Positions 41,600-52,111 of a DNA stretch of 64,000 bases are shown in pieces. Below the pieces are notes generated by a model. The model ran no database searches. It saw only the letters and a program-made list of their open reading frames with translations, and was not told where the DNA came from. The stretch comes from Chara braunii (lineage: Eukaryota; Streptophyta; Charophyceae; Charales; Characeae), in NCBI GenBank assembly GCA_003427395.1, contig BFEA01000627.1, positions 614,084-678,083 on the forward strand, written 5' to 3'. Numbering within the stretch: position 1 is the stretch's first letter; each line of letters opens with the position of its first letter. Both the position numbers and the translations under genes were made by a program.

Positions 41600-43648
41600 A
41601 TGGTGGAATCCGGAATCGTGGGTGCAAACGACGGCGACAACCATGCGGGGATGGCCAATCATCCCCTGAACTTTGTACCTCCTCCCTCCGAAGTTCCCAT
41701 TTTTTCTGAGGATGACACCGATCCTCGCACCTGGCTTGCGGCCTTGAAAGCCCAGGGCTGGTCGGACCAGTTGCTCCGAGAACGAATCCCCGGAAGGTTA
41801 GCCGGAACCGCTTTTGAGTGGTACGGAAAAAACCCCTTCACTAATTGGGCAGCCTTCTAGAGGAAATTTCTCGATAGATTTGATCACATCGCACCAGGTC
41901 AATGCCTCCGTTTAATTAAGGAATACACACAGCAGCCCCGGGAGACCTTGGCTAGATATGCTGAACGTTTTACGTACCTAGCCGAACGCTCCGAGGTGGA
42001 TGAGAAAATGGTACGGACTGATTTCGTCAGAGGACTGTCAGACTCTCGTATGCGGAAGAAGATCCGCAAGAAATGCAACCCTATAGAACATACCCTGACA
42101 GAGCTAATTCAGTACACAATTAAGTACGGGCAGGAAAATTACGATGTGGGCCTGGACTCAGAATCCGACGAAGATGACCCATCGGGCGTTCATAGCTACT
42201 CTGCTACGGCACGTATGTTCGAAGATCACTTCGGGTTGGGCCCGGCGAAAACAGGCTCGGATCGGAAAGCTTCCTCCTCTGCTTCGGCCTCCCGTCGCCC
42301 TAGTCAAACGCAAGGAGGCCGGGGCGAGGAAGAAGCATCCATGAAAGAGGTCGCGGCCCAACTAGTTACGGTAGTAGCCCCGTTGACGGAGTTTGTGCAA
42401 GGTCTGCAACGGCAACGCATAGCCGCCGCACAACGACAACAGGCGGTTATGGCTGTCGGAGCCCCTATGATAAGACCGGCCGTGGTCGGGGCTGTCCCAC
42501 CCCTACGCTGTTATAACTGTAACCAGCCAGGCCACCTTGCGAAAGATTGTCCGAAACCCCAAACTCAGGGCGGGCCGGCCGGACCTTCCCACATCCCACT
42601 GGCTGCTCCCACCGCTGTAGGACAGGGGAGGGTAGCCATGGTAATGGACACAGGAACGACGGAGATGGGGACCCCTGCGGCCACTGAGATAGGACCCGAT
42701 GAGTATATGGCGGCAGCGATGTTCGAACCCGGGACCATTGGAGTGATACGTCACGTCCAACGGATTACCGAGGAAAGTGACCTCAGGCCGTGGCGACCAG
42801 GGTTCGAAGATCTTGAGGTACCTGGTCCTGAATACAAGGATGGCCATATCGACGTATTGGAGGCCTTGAAGGCCCTGGATCTTCGGATCCCCGTCCCTAT
42901 TCCATATCTACAAACTATTTCTGAAGCGGCTAACGAAAAGCTGATCGAACGGTGCCTCAAAAACAGGCGCCGATTCGAGGAAAGTCGAAAGGGCAAAAAG
43001 CCAGTCCTACGGGACCCACCCGCCAACGAGGAACCACAACCCTCAACCTCAGAGGTGCATGAAGCCAACCGGATAGGGATGATCCAGACCGTAGATTCCG
43101 CCTCGGAAAAACCCGAGGTATTCCTCCGGGCCTATCCTATAACCTGGAAAAGCGTAGAGTGTGATTGTGAGGTCTGGGGAAACCCCTCGGCCGCCATCCT
43201 AGACTCGGGATCATCGGCGTTCGCCATTTCTTGGAGATTAACGAATCAGTTGGGAAGGGAAGGACAGGTTCAGCCCCTCCGACCGGATGAACTATATATA
43301 TCCGCTACGGAAGATAGTATTCATTGTAAAGGGCGAATAACGAACGTGCCCATACGAGTGGGGCGGGTACATTGTTTGTGTGACGTGATCGTGCTGGATG
43401 TATAGGCGTATGATGTTCTGCTAGGCATTCCGTGGCAGGCGGCGGTCGAAGCGCGAATGCACTTTGACAGCTGTAAGGTGGTGCTCACATCGGCCCACCC
43501 CAAACCCCAAACGATACCAATGAGACTGGCGGTGCGCATGCGCACCCAACCGGCGCCTCGCCTCACCTCGAAAACCCATCAAATCAACATGATCCAACGC
43601 TTGTCACTAGGCGAAAACGATTCCTCGACGGAAACCGACGAGACTTAG
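41600..43648 (+). pseudogene. Ty3 gag and protease (broken)
   Basis: Start at ATG 41600. The capsid-like core (DPRTWLAALKAQGW ... RIPGRLAGTAFEWYG) crosses a TAG at 41858-41860 and continues in phase (LARYAERFTYLAERSE, VRTDFVRGLSD). The zinc knuckle CYNCNQPGHLAKDC (C-x2-C-x4-H-x4-C) lies at about 42510-42553. The aspartic protease has AILDSGSSAFAI (43196-43231; DSG where DTG is common) and, past a TAG at 43403-43405, YDVLLGIPW. A further TAG is at 43646-43648. Gag packages the RNA; the protease would process the polyprotein. Confidence 0.85.
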
Positions 43649-45736
43649 GTACCCGACCGATATCTGATCCGAGTTCAGGATCGGTGGCGCCATTCTTGGC
43701 GGCGAGAACCACTGGAAATAGTTCGGGGCGGGTCCAATTGGTCGGACGCGTTCTCCTCCATGGTGCAGGGGGAACCCCTGCTGAGGGTGTCCCGGATAGC
43801 TGACTTTTCGAAACCCCCTGCGTCCTTATACCTCAGAACGGACCCCCTACCTGAAAGATTTACCGAGCTAAGGGGGCTGTGCGATTTATCTTTTCGACCA
43901 CCACGACCCCTACTCACGAATGAAAAAGCTGCGATACTCTTGAAAGAAGGGGTGTCATTTCAACCCCGGACCAGGGAATATCAATGGGGACCAAGGGAAC
44001 TGGCGCAGGCCTTTTCCGTAGAGCCCTCGGCCGAACCCGAGCTGGACGGTGACAGTGAAAGCGAGCCGATGAGTCCGGCGGACAGTCAACTCATTGCGGT
44101 TGTCCTTTCGGCGAAAACCGACAACTCTTTGTTTGGGGCCTCGCCCGATGCCAGCGCGGCGGTCCCCACGGTTACGACGACGGTCTCCCTTCCTGGGGGA
44201 ACCGTGGAAGTTCAGTTACCAACCCGTGTTCCGGATGAATACAGACGCCTTCTCCTGGCGGTTATACGGGCCTATCCTTAGGCCATCAGTATTCAAGACC
44301 ACGACATAGGGCTAACCCCTTTGATACAACATGCGATTGATACCGGGGAACACGTCCCGATACACTGCCGACCGTACTGATATTCCCTTAAAGAAAGACA
44401 GCTGGCATTGGAAAGGGTATGGGAATTCGAGCGGTTGGGGCGGGTCGAACCATCGCTGGGACCGTGGTCTTTTCCCATGGTCCTTGTGCCAAAACGAAAC
44501 GGTTCGGTCCGGGTCTGTATCGACTACCGGAAATTGAACGCCATCACTACCAAAGATGTGTATCCCTTGCCGTGAATCGATGATTTGTTAGATGCCATCG
44601 GGGCCGCTCGAGTCTTTTCCAAGTTCGATATCCGACACGGTTTTTACCACGGCGCAGTCCGACCGGAGGACCGACCCAAAACCGCTTTTGTCCTATTCGA
44701 GGGCACGTGGCAATGGGTCCGGTGTCCCATGAGAATTTGCAACGCCCCGGCAACGTTTCAGCGGGCCATGAATATGGCCTTCGCTGAGTTCGTTAACAAA
44801 ACCCGACTAACCCGGCCCCTGATCAATTTCTGTGTGATTGTGTATATGGATGATATTTTGGTCTTTTCAAAAACACACGAGTACCACGTGGAACACATCG
44901 AGTGGGTTTTGCATGCACTGAAAGATGCCGGGTTCAAAGTGGCCTTGGAAAAAAGCGAGTTCTTCTTGTCGGAGATCTCATTCTTGGGGTATATCGTCAC
45001 GGTCGACGGACTAAAACCAGATCCGAGGAAGGTGGCAGCAGTTCAAGATGCCCCGGCGCCGGTCACGCTCACCCAGGTTCGGGCTTTTCTAGGGCTGGCA
45101 TCCTATTACCGACGCTTCATCAAGGGGTTCGCCGGTATAGCGAAGCCCATCACGAACCTGTTGAAGAAAGAGGAACAGTTGATCTGGACGCCAGAATGCG
45201 AGGCATCGTTTCAGGCGTTGAAGGAGGCTCTGACATCTGCTCCTGTGTTGGCGCGTCCAGACCCGACAAGACCGTTCGCACTGTACACAGACTGGCAGCC
45301 TCAGGCGATATCGGCGGTGCTGACTCAGCACGGGAAGGACGGAAGGGAGCACGTCATTGAGTATGCGTCCAAGACGTTGAGCCAGGTGCAGGTTAATTAC
45401 GAAGCATGCAAAGGTGAATGCCTGGCGGTGGTGTGGGGGATTCAGCACGTCCGACCGTATCTGTACGGCCAGAAATCCGTGCTGGTTACGGATCATCAGA
45501 CGCGGCTGTCCCTACGCAACAACACGGACTACACGGGAACGCTGGGCAGGTGGGCGGTGCGTTTGCAAGACTATGACTTCGACATCCGCCATCGCGCCAC
45601 GTGGCAGCATGGTAACGTCGATGGATTAACGCCTCCTGCCGCCCAACAAGTGTCCCGCCAACGAGTGACTCATTCCGTGGAGGCCAGAAGTCGCGGCGAC
45701 GAAACCACACTACATGGGGCTATACGTGTTGTGTAA
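43649..45736 (+). pseudogene. Ty3 reverse transcriptase and RNase H (broken)
   Basis: Same phase as gag. A linker with stops at 44279-44281 (TAG) and 44378-44380 (TGA) leads to LVPKRNGSVRVCIDYRKLN (about 44480-44540), a TGA at 44573-44575, then FSKFDIRHGFYH, CPMRICNAPATFQRAMN and the intact catalytic VYMDDILVFS (44839-44868). SFLGYIVTVDGLKPDPRKV and LGLASYYRRFIKGFA follow. RNase H begins FALYTDWQPQAISAVL (about 45278) and continues through IEYASKTLSQ and VTDHQTRL; it ends at TAA 45734-45736. RT motifs are well preserved except for the stops. Confidence 0.9.
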
Positions 45737-45756
45737 GGACGACGCCTGAGTCCGGA

Positions 45757-46113
45757 ATGGAGGTTTCATCGGAGATGGCCGACACTATCTCTCAACCCTC
45801 ATCCCACTCCCTCGCTCCCTCGTCTAGCCCCAACTCGTCTTTTGAAACGCACCTAAGTCCCTGTTTCTTCTGTACCTTACCTATGATCCCGGACCAAGAA
45901 GGGTCACATCCGGGAGGGCCCAATTTTCTTTTATGGGTACAGTGTAGTCAGTGTCATACGGTCAAGTCTCACAGACAGTGCGTTAGGTACCGATGTGAAA
46001 AGACATGGGTCTGTCCCAACTGTAGAACGGACCAAGTCCCTACCGAGAAGCGGTATCTAGACACTAGAACAACCGACGGATTTGCGCCGAGTGCCCGTCG
46101 GGCAGAGGCCTAG
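45757..46113 (+). pseudogene. PHD-like zinc finger encoded in the Ty3 pol region
   Basis: The frame is shifted by one from the RT frame and is open upstream of its ATG. It has cysteines spaced as in a PHD finger: CFFC, then about 23 residues later CSQCHTVKSHRQC (C-x2-C-x5-H-x2-C), then after WV, CPNC (C-x2-C). This is the C4HC3 order. PHD fingers bind histone H3 tails, so a role in choosing insertion sites, like the chromodomain of chromoviruses, is a possible reading. A TAG at 46111-46113 separates it from the integrase in the same phase. The position between RNase H and integrase is unusual. Confidence 0.6.
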
Positions 46114-46690
46114 ACGGACCTTCTGTTGCTACGAAGACTGTCAGGCGACTCGCTGTCAGAACTTACCAAAGCCGAACAGCGGAGAGTCACGGAGCGGGCG
46201 CAAGACTATTGCTGGCAGGGTCCGACATTACAAAAACGGAAGGTCGATGACGACAGAGAGTCTAGCTGGTTGACGGTTCCACACCCTCTTGCTAGGTTCG
46301 ATTGGACACGAGCCGCTCATGAGGAGGATGCGGTCCATTTTGCGGTCAAGTACACGGAAAAAGCCATCGAAAAGAATGGATGGTACTGGTCGGGAATTCG
46401 GAAAGATGTGAAATACATCGTTCAGAATTGCCCGGCCTACGCGGCGGACAAGGCGCCGGTATAGATGCCTCGGACGATGGTGCCCACTAGTGTAGAGCGC
46501 CCCTTTCATAGGGTTAGCATCGATATGACGGACATCAACGTTCCAAGAGGGCCCGTCGATCAGGGAGAGCTCAATGTTGTTTTAGTGGCTGTCGATCATT
46601 TTTCAGAATGGATCGAGGCGTACCCTATGACCAGCCGGAATTCCCAGGAAGTAGCCTGGTACGTAAATCGATTTTTGTGCATGCATCTAG
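46114..46690 (+). pseudogene. Ty3 integrase N-terminal part (truncated)
   Basis: Same phase as the PHD-like finger. The HHCC zinc-binding region is seen as AAHEEDAVHFAVKY followed by NGWYWSGIRKDVKYIVQNC. The last cysteine of the expected CxxC is Tyr (NCPAYA), a single TGC-to-TAC change. After a TAG at 46462-46464 the catalytic core begins (FHRVSIDMTDI, VLVAVDHFSEWIEAYPM). Similarity ends at about 46690, before the second catalytic Asp and the Glu. Inactive. Confidence 0.8.
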
Positions 46691-46775
46691 ATGTTGCTTT
46701 TCTTTTGTTTTTGAAAATTATGCAGAGAGGCTGTCCTTTACCAGGCAAGAGATACTTGAGATCACTGGGTAGAGT

Positions 46776-46875
46776 GGATGGTGTGTGGACCAGTGGTTAT
46801 TGGGGCACCGGTTGGAAATGCATTGGGGCTTAAGGTTGAGGGTTCAAAACCCCACATCCATGCGCATGGACACTG
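46776..46875 (+). mobile_element. tRNA-like SINE head
   Basis: TGGACCAGTGG at 46786-46796 matches box A at 10 of 11 positions and GGTTCAAAACC at 46841-46851 matches box B at 9 of 11. The 44-bp interval is in the tRNA range. The flanks do not form an acceptor stem, so a SINE or tRNA relic is more likely than a tRNA gene. Confidence 0.45.
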
Positions 46876-47044
46876 GCGGACGTTTGTATAACATATACCC
46901 ATCTGCAAACTCTCCTGGACTGACACAGGTAAGCTATTACAGACACTGCTTGCGCACCAACCACGGGTCTTAGTCCATGGTTGTTGTATGTTGGGTTTGG
47001 GCTGTGGGATGTTAGCCTGATGCTCTCGGTTCTAGTGGTTTTTT

Positions 47045-47490
47045 GCGTGCTTCAGTAGCTCAGTAGGTTCGATAGTAGATTGCATGGACGAGGTCGTGTG
47101 TTCAAACACTCGCTCACGTAGTGGGATGCAGGACCAAGAGACCTACACACCGCCCGTAGAATCAGGAAAGGTTGATGAGAGTGAGACTTAGTACAGACTG
47201 TGGTCAACGTTGGTAGGTTTCTTGGGGCAAGATAAGAGTAGGGGGACCCGTTGCTAGCTGGAGATCTCGGTTGGTCAACCACTAGGCACCCGGGGGTTTA
47301 GGATGAGGGCTCCCCTTAGGACAGCTCGCCCCCGTAGAATAGGGACGGTTCATGATAGTGAGACTTAGTACAATCTACGGTCGATGTCTGTCTGACCTAG
47401 GACCCTACAAACCGCCCATGGAACGAGGACCAGTTGATGATAGTGAGACTTAGTACAGTCTATGGCCCCCGCCGGTAGGGCTCTTGTGTC
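47045..47490 (+). mobile_element. tRNA-derived SINE and two extra copies of its tail
   Basis: TAGCTCAGTAGG (47055-47066) is a good box A and GTGTTCAAACAC (47097-47108) a weak box B. The body contains ACCGCCCGTAGAATCAGG and AGTGAGACTTAGTACAGACT (about 47181-47200). The phrase AGTGAGACTTAGTACA recurs twice more (about 47358 and 47442), each preceded by a CCGCCC/GCCCCC..GAA phrase, giving three tail copies. Confidence 0.55.
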
Positions 47491-48251
47491 GGTGGGGCTC
47501 TCTACAGGATTGGTTGGGTTGCCTGCCTCCTGTGTTCGGTTCACTATCAACAAAAAAAACAAGTAGTAATGACAACAGTGTGCACAGCGAACAACCTAAC
47601 GACAAAAAAACTGTAACAACAGCTGTGTACACAACGATAGGAACACAACATAAGAAGTCCATCTATGGGACTTGTAGTGAAACGTTTGTACCTGGCACCT
47701 GAAGTACCTGGGCGACAAGGCTTGCTCAAATATGCTTCAATCGGGGCTGGGTGGAGTGTGTGGGACTCTGCTTAGCCCTGGTACCTACAACCACTGTTCG
47801 GTCAGGTCACCCCCAGGGCTGGAGGGTGACGATCCTGAGTGGTAGACTAAGGATCAAAGTGAAGTACTGATTAACACGCACTGGCAAACAAACGGCACGA
47901 GTACAGTCCCGCTTCCTTTTTCTAGGAAAGAAGGCACTGTCGCCTTCCTTGATATTCTCCAATCCACTCTGTGAGAGCGGCTGCGCTAGCGCCAGCGCCC
48001 CGACGCCGCCCAACCGGCAAGGCCCGGTCTGCCGGCTAGACTAGTGCCTGGGGGGGGGAGCTCCTCAGCCGCTAGGCCTGTGCGCGCGCCCGGCAGACGC
48101 GCGTGGCGTCTCGATTGCCACGTGGCAGCTGCTGTTGGTGACGTGGGTGTCCCGTGATGTGCGGACAGGGGCAGTGCCAGCTGGAAATTTGTTGAAAAAA
48201 CCTGCTGTGGCGCAGCGGTAGTAGCTTCTGACATCAACAACGACGGCAGAG
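47491..48251. other. No gene recognised
   Basis: Mixed sequence, GC-rich at 47970-48110. It precedes the open frame at 48252, but I see no convincing promoter elements. Confidence 0.4.
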
Positions 48252-48809
48252 ATGGACACGGAGACCATGTCTGATGGGGGGCTGTGGAAAACCCCTCCTG
48301 CCCTGCAGCCCATGCTGGCAGATTCTGCGCTGTTCATTGTGACCTTGCATAAACAGCAGCTGGAGGAGATGCACGCGTTGCTGAGTCCAGAATATGGCAA
48401 CCTACCAGATGACATCTTGTTGGAGGGAGAGGGGATCTACGATGGGTGGGAGGAGGAACTGTATGAGCAGATCTCTCTTCGACAGTTGGATACGAATGAC
48501 AGAGCATAGGCGATGACTGCCCTGCATGAGTGTGCTGGGATGCTGACGCAGGTGAAAGACATGTTTGCGCGGCTTCTAGCAAGGAGAGACGTGGGCGGTC
48601 CATCAGGTGTGTTGCTCTCATCTAAAGGCCAGGATAGCGTGACATGGACAGCATCAACAACATCAACAACATCAACAACATCAACAACATCAACAACACC
48701 AACAGCGGCGACAAGAGCAATATCGACCATTACAACATCTACAACAGCAATATCACCAGTTAATCCACTCTATGTCCAGCAACAACGGCCATTTGCTCAG
48801 GCGAGTTAA
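48252..48809 (+). CDS. Unrecognised frame with Thr/Ser repeat; possible gene or pseudogene
   Basis: An 85-codon frame from ATG 48252 (acidic, IYDGWEEELYEQ near the end) stops at a TAG (48507-48509) and continues in the same phase from 48510 to 48809 (TALHECAGMLTQVKDMFARLL). After that a CAACAACAT microsatellite encodes Thr/Ser. The first segments have an amphipathic, protein-like composition, unlike the repeat-derived frames nearby. No known family. It could be an exon of a gene whose rest I cannot see, or a decayed element gene. Confidence 0.3.
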
Positions 48810-49314
48810 AAATTGGGTGACAATCACATGGTGTCAGTATCGTTTGGCTGTCAGTCTGTCTGTTGTAGTGCATAATGGAGATTTGACAGACGTGGAAGCG
48901 GCGATCCGGGCGCTTGCTCGGGAAGTTTTGTTGACATCCATTTCACAGTCTTACCAACAGCCCGCTGAAGATCAAAAGGCACCGTCATCATTGTTTGACA
49001 TTGGTGCTTCGGCGGAGGTAGGTGATGCGGTTACCCCACTTGTTCTGAAAGTTTTTTTTACAATTGATTCGTCATCTACCCAGCAGTCTGATGCGGGCAA
49101 TGACATCATGTGTGATGATTTACTGTACTATGACGGCGACAGGGCTTTTTTTGATTTCGCAGGGGTATGCCATCCCCCCCCCATCCCCCCCCAGAGGTTA
49201 ATACTAATGAGCTGCGGCGTGGTACGATCATGGGGGTGTCTCAGGCAGTTGACCACGGGAAGGGCTGGATTCGATGGGTTTGACATGTGTTTTGATTGTT
49301 TCATTCCTGCATAA
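48772..49314 (+). CDS. Unrecognised 180-codon frame
   Basis: Overlaps the end of the preceding frame in another phase. Contains the protein-like stretch DLTDVEAAIRALAREVLLTS and a segment LFDIGASAEVGDAVTPLVLK; the C-terminal part is Cys-rich. No family recognised. Together with the 48252 frame it might be one frameshifted or spliced gene. Confidence 0.3.
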   Translation: MSSNNGHLLRRVKNWVTITWCQYRLAVSLSVVVHNGDLTDVEAAIRALAREVLLTSISQSYQQPAEDQKAPSSLFDIGASAEVGDAVTPLVLKVFFTIDSSSTQQSDAGNDIMCDDLLYYDGDRAFFDFAGVCHPPPIPPQRLILMSCGVVRSWGCLRQLTTGRAGFDGFDMCFDCFIPA

Positions 49315-49935
49315 ATATCACCTGTCGGCGTCCCTTTTTGACCTAGGGTTTCCCCCTGTTCCCTCTCTGTTGCCTGTCCCGTCTGTCATATTCTGTGGCT
49401 GCCACTGGGCGGGGGGCATGATGCAGAGGAGCGAGAGGAAGGTCTGTCGTTTGGGTGGTGGATGGGGGGTGGAGATAAGATAATCAATAAGGGATGGGCA
49501 GAACTCTGGTTGGCGAAATGGCAGGGGGAAGAGTATGCATGGCAGATGTGTAATAATAATAACAATAATAATAATAATAATAATAAAAATAATGATGATA
49601 TATCTCGCAGATGTTGCTAACCTCTGCCAAAAATCTGACAAAAACGATTTCGTGTAAATAATATTTGCCGGGTGAATAGCAGGATAAGGGAGGGTAGGCA
49701 GACGACCTCCGCTGGCGGAAAATGTGAATCATGGGGCTGGGCAGCGGCCTTAGGGTTTGCTTTGCACAGTTGTGACTGTGAAGGATTAGGGTAGATTGGA
49801 TGACAGTTTGTCACCCTCCCCATGGCGAGGTCTTCATATATGCTGTCACCTGGCTGATAATTGGGCGGGCAGTCAATCCCCTCGTGAGAGGGCAATCAAT
49901 GCTGTTCTTCCAGGTATATTGTCTCCGATCTTGTC
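49315..49935. other. No gene recognised; (AAT)n microsatellite
   Basis: AAT repeat at 49549-49590. Otherwise anonymous. Confidence 0.45.
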
Positions 49936-50091
49936 AGTGGGACGCTGGACCCGGTTTCCAGCAGGTGATGCTCCCCACCAATAGATTGGAGCCATCTATA
50001 AACTGGGGCTTGCTATTGGAGGATGCTCGTATCACCTCCAATAGCAGGTTGCCACAGATGTTTTTGAAAAAAAAAAAAAAAAAAAAAAAAA
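49936..50091 (+). mobile_element. SINE-E copy 4 (most complete)
   Basis: Starts with GGGACGCTGGACCCGGTTTC then CAGCAGGTGATGCTCCCCAC and CAATAGATTGGAGCCATCTA. An internal hairpin of CTATTGGAGG against CCTCCAATAG follows, then a poly(A) tail of about 25 As (50067-50091). No box A/B head was recognised in front of it, so the RNA class of the 5' end is unknown. About 155 bp, noncoding. Confidence 0.75.
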
Positions 50092-50099
50092 GGAAGTTA

Positions 50100-50211
50100 T
50101 CCTAACGCCTTCCCCCAATCGAACATACGGTCATTATACCCGTATTTGGCCCACCTGGCAGTCCAGGTGCAGCAAAAATGATGGTATGTTCTATTCGGGT
50201 TAAGGCGGTAG
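50100..50211. mobile_element. Hairpin element D copy 3
   Basis: Arms AACGCCTTCCCCCAATCGAA ... CGGTCATTAT and, on the right, ATGATGGTATGTTCTATTCG ... TTAAGGCGGTA. Directly follows SINE-E copy 4. Diverged from copies 1 and 4. Confidence 0.6.
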
Positions 50212-50267
50212 CAGAATGCTGCTACATGGCATCCCCCTTTTGCATGCTTTCTAGACACTTCACTTTG

Positions 50268-50677
50268 TGCTTAACCAGGGTATGCATCATCTTTGCCTGG
50301 TCCTGTGCAGCGGAGCGGAGTGAGCGAGAATTGCCGCGTCCGTGGGATGTGTCCGTGTGGTGTTGTGTGGTGTGGGTTGCGTTGGACACTACAGCCTTGC
50401 AGGGGTGGGGTGGATATCACGACCGGTATGGTTCCACTTTTGAACACCGTGTCCTGGCTGTAGTGGTTAAGAGACTTGGCTCCTGAGGCCAAAGTCGCCA
50501 GTTCGAATCCGTGCTTGCACGGAGGAGGGCTTTGGCCCGCTTGTGCGGATCTATATACCACATTGTGGCGTATTGTTGTGTGTGCTGGTTAATCCTGGTT
50601 AAGCAAAGTGCCATTCCTTCACATGCTTTGTTGCAGTTCAATTTATGCTTAACCAGGGTATGCATCATCTTTGCCTG
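50268..50677 (+). mobile_element. tRNA-derived SINE within a 32-bp direct repeat
   Basis: TGGCTGTAGTGG (50455-50466, box A) and AGTTCGAATCC (50500-50510, box B) bracket an anticodon-like stem TTGGC-TCCTGAG-GCCAA (50476-50492). The T-stem does not pair, so it is a tRNA derivative and not a functional tRNA. A 32-bp sequence (TGCTTAACCAGGGTATGCAT ...) is repeated exactly at 50268-50299 and 50646-50677; too long for a simple target duplication, so perhaps a duplicated body segment. Confidence 0.6.
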
Positions 50678-51017
50678 TGGTGTCTTGTGGTGTGTGCTGG
50701 TGAAAACATATCACCCCTGAACAGATCAAGAGGATTTATGGGCATGGACCGACCTCGCTGGAGGACAAGATGGCTGCACAGTTTTTCAAGTATCCTTGAC
50801 GACTCACACAGTCTCACAGTTTGTGTCATTCACATCATTGCAATAGAACACGTCTCCTTCCCCTTCAAGCTCTTCAGGAATTTATTTTTCACACTGGCTA
50901 CAGATGCTTGCAGTTGCAGCGCAGCAGTGCTCCATCAGCCATAAGAACAGTCCAGAACTGCTAGCTGAGAACACTGTGCATACACAGAGAGGTGAGGTGG
51001 AAAGGAAAACAAGCAGA
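50678..51017. other. No gene recognised
   Basis: Short anonymous stretch before the purine tract. Confidence 0.4.
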
Positions 51018-51076
51018 CCATAGAGGAGGAGGAGGAGGAGGAAGAAGAAGAAGAAGAAGAAGAAGAAGAAGAAGAA

Positions 51077-51108
<32 letters not shown>

Positions 51109-51815
51109 AGAAGAAGAACTCTCCTCATTCTTGTCCTCCTCCAGGCTCCTGCTTCTTCCTCCTTTCCTCCTCCTACATCGTCTCCATCTCTTTCTCCTTG
51201 ATCTTCTCCATCTCTTTCTCCTTGATCTTCTCCTCCCTCTTATCTTTGCTCATCTCCTTGCAGATCTCCTTCTCCTTGCTCATCTCCTTGCAGATCTCCT
51301 TCTCCTTGCTCACCTCCTTGCCGATCTCCTTCTTCTTCCTCCTCTTCCTCTTCCTCGACAAGGAGGAAGAAGAAGAGGTTCCGAGAAGCGAGGAAGAAGG
51401 GAGGAAGAAGACGTAGAGGGAGAAGCACAAGGAGAGGAAGACGAAGAAGGCAGAAAAGGAAGGGAGGAGAGGAAGAAGAAGAGAGAGGAAGAGGAAGGAA
51501 GAAAAGAAGAGGGAGGAGGAGTGACGAAGGAGAAGGAGAGGAGGGAAGAGGAGAAGAGGAGAGAGAGATAGAGAGAGAAGAAGGACTCAGAGGAGGAGAG
51601 GAATGACACGGAAGAGGAAGAGGAGGGGAAGAAGAGGAAAAAGAGGCAAGGAGGAGGAGGAGGAGAAGAAGAAGAAGAAGAAGAAGAAGAAGAAAAAGAA
51701 GAAGAAGAAGAAGAAGAAGAAGAAGAAGACAGAAGAAAGAAGAAGAAGACATAAGAAGAAGACAGAAGAAGAAGAAGACAGAAGAAGAAGAAGACAAAAG
51801 AAGAAGAAGAAGAAG
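51018..51815. repeat. Long purine/pyrimidine tract with strand switches
   Basis: 51018-51119 is almost pure purine on the plus strand (GGA then GAA repeats). 51120-51355 is mostly pyrimidine and contains a 30-bp tandem unit (CATCTCCTTGCAGATCTCCT ...; about 51250-51335). 51360-51815 is again almost pure purine. The long Glu/Lys/Arg and Leu/Ser frames in all phases are translations of the tract, not genes. Confidence 0.9.
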
Positions 51816-52111
51816 GCTACTATATCCAAGCACCCATTTCAGTACAAGATGACTAAATATTATTATAGTCGTACACTTGCCCCAGCATCAGACTATATCC
51901 CCACTGCCAGGCCTAATCATTGTTACAGAAGGCAGTTTGCGACAGAAGCATCTTGTTTGATATTAACAGAACTATTCCACAACTTAGTACAAAGATTACC
52001 TACAACTAATATTAGGATGTGACTATCAAAAGCCGTTTCGGAGCCACGAGGTAATGCGTAGTTCAGACGGAAACTACGTTTTCAAACATTCTGCTTACCG
52101 CAAAACGTTTC
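51816..52111. other. No gene recognised
   Basis: Includes ACGAGGTAATGCGTAGT at 52048-52064, which recurs inverted at 52433-52449, suggesting an inverted-repeat element spanning roughly 52022-52475 that encloses the one at 52112. Confidence 0.4.

Larger units (their letters stand above)
41403..46690 (+). mobile_element. Degenerate Ty3-type LTR retrotransposon, 3'-truncated
   Basis: Order: primer binding site, gag, CCHC knuckle, protease, reverse transcriptase, RNase H, PHD-like finger, integrase. RT before integrase is the Ty3 (Metaviridae) order. Gag to RNase H lies in one phase broken by six stop codons. The finger and integrase lie in the next phase. The integrase core is lost after about 46690, where unrelated sequence begins, so the rest of integrase, any chromodomain, the polypurine tract and the 3' LTR are missing. 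Confidence 0.9.

Noticed and set aside
50455-50515. Functional tRNA gene
   Set aside because: Boxes A and B and the anticodon stem are present, but the T-stem and acceptor stem do not pair.
51131-51833. Long Glu/Lys/Arg and Leu/Ser reading frames
   Set aside because: They are translations of GAA/GGA and CTT/CTC repeats, open in several phases on both strands.
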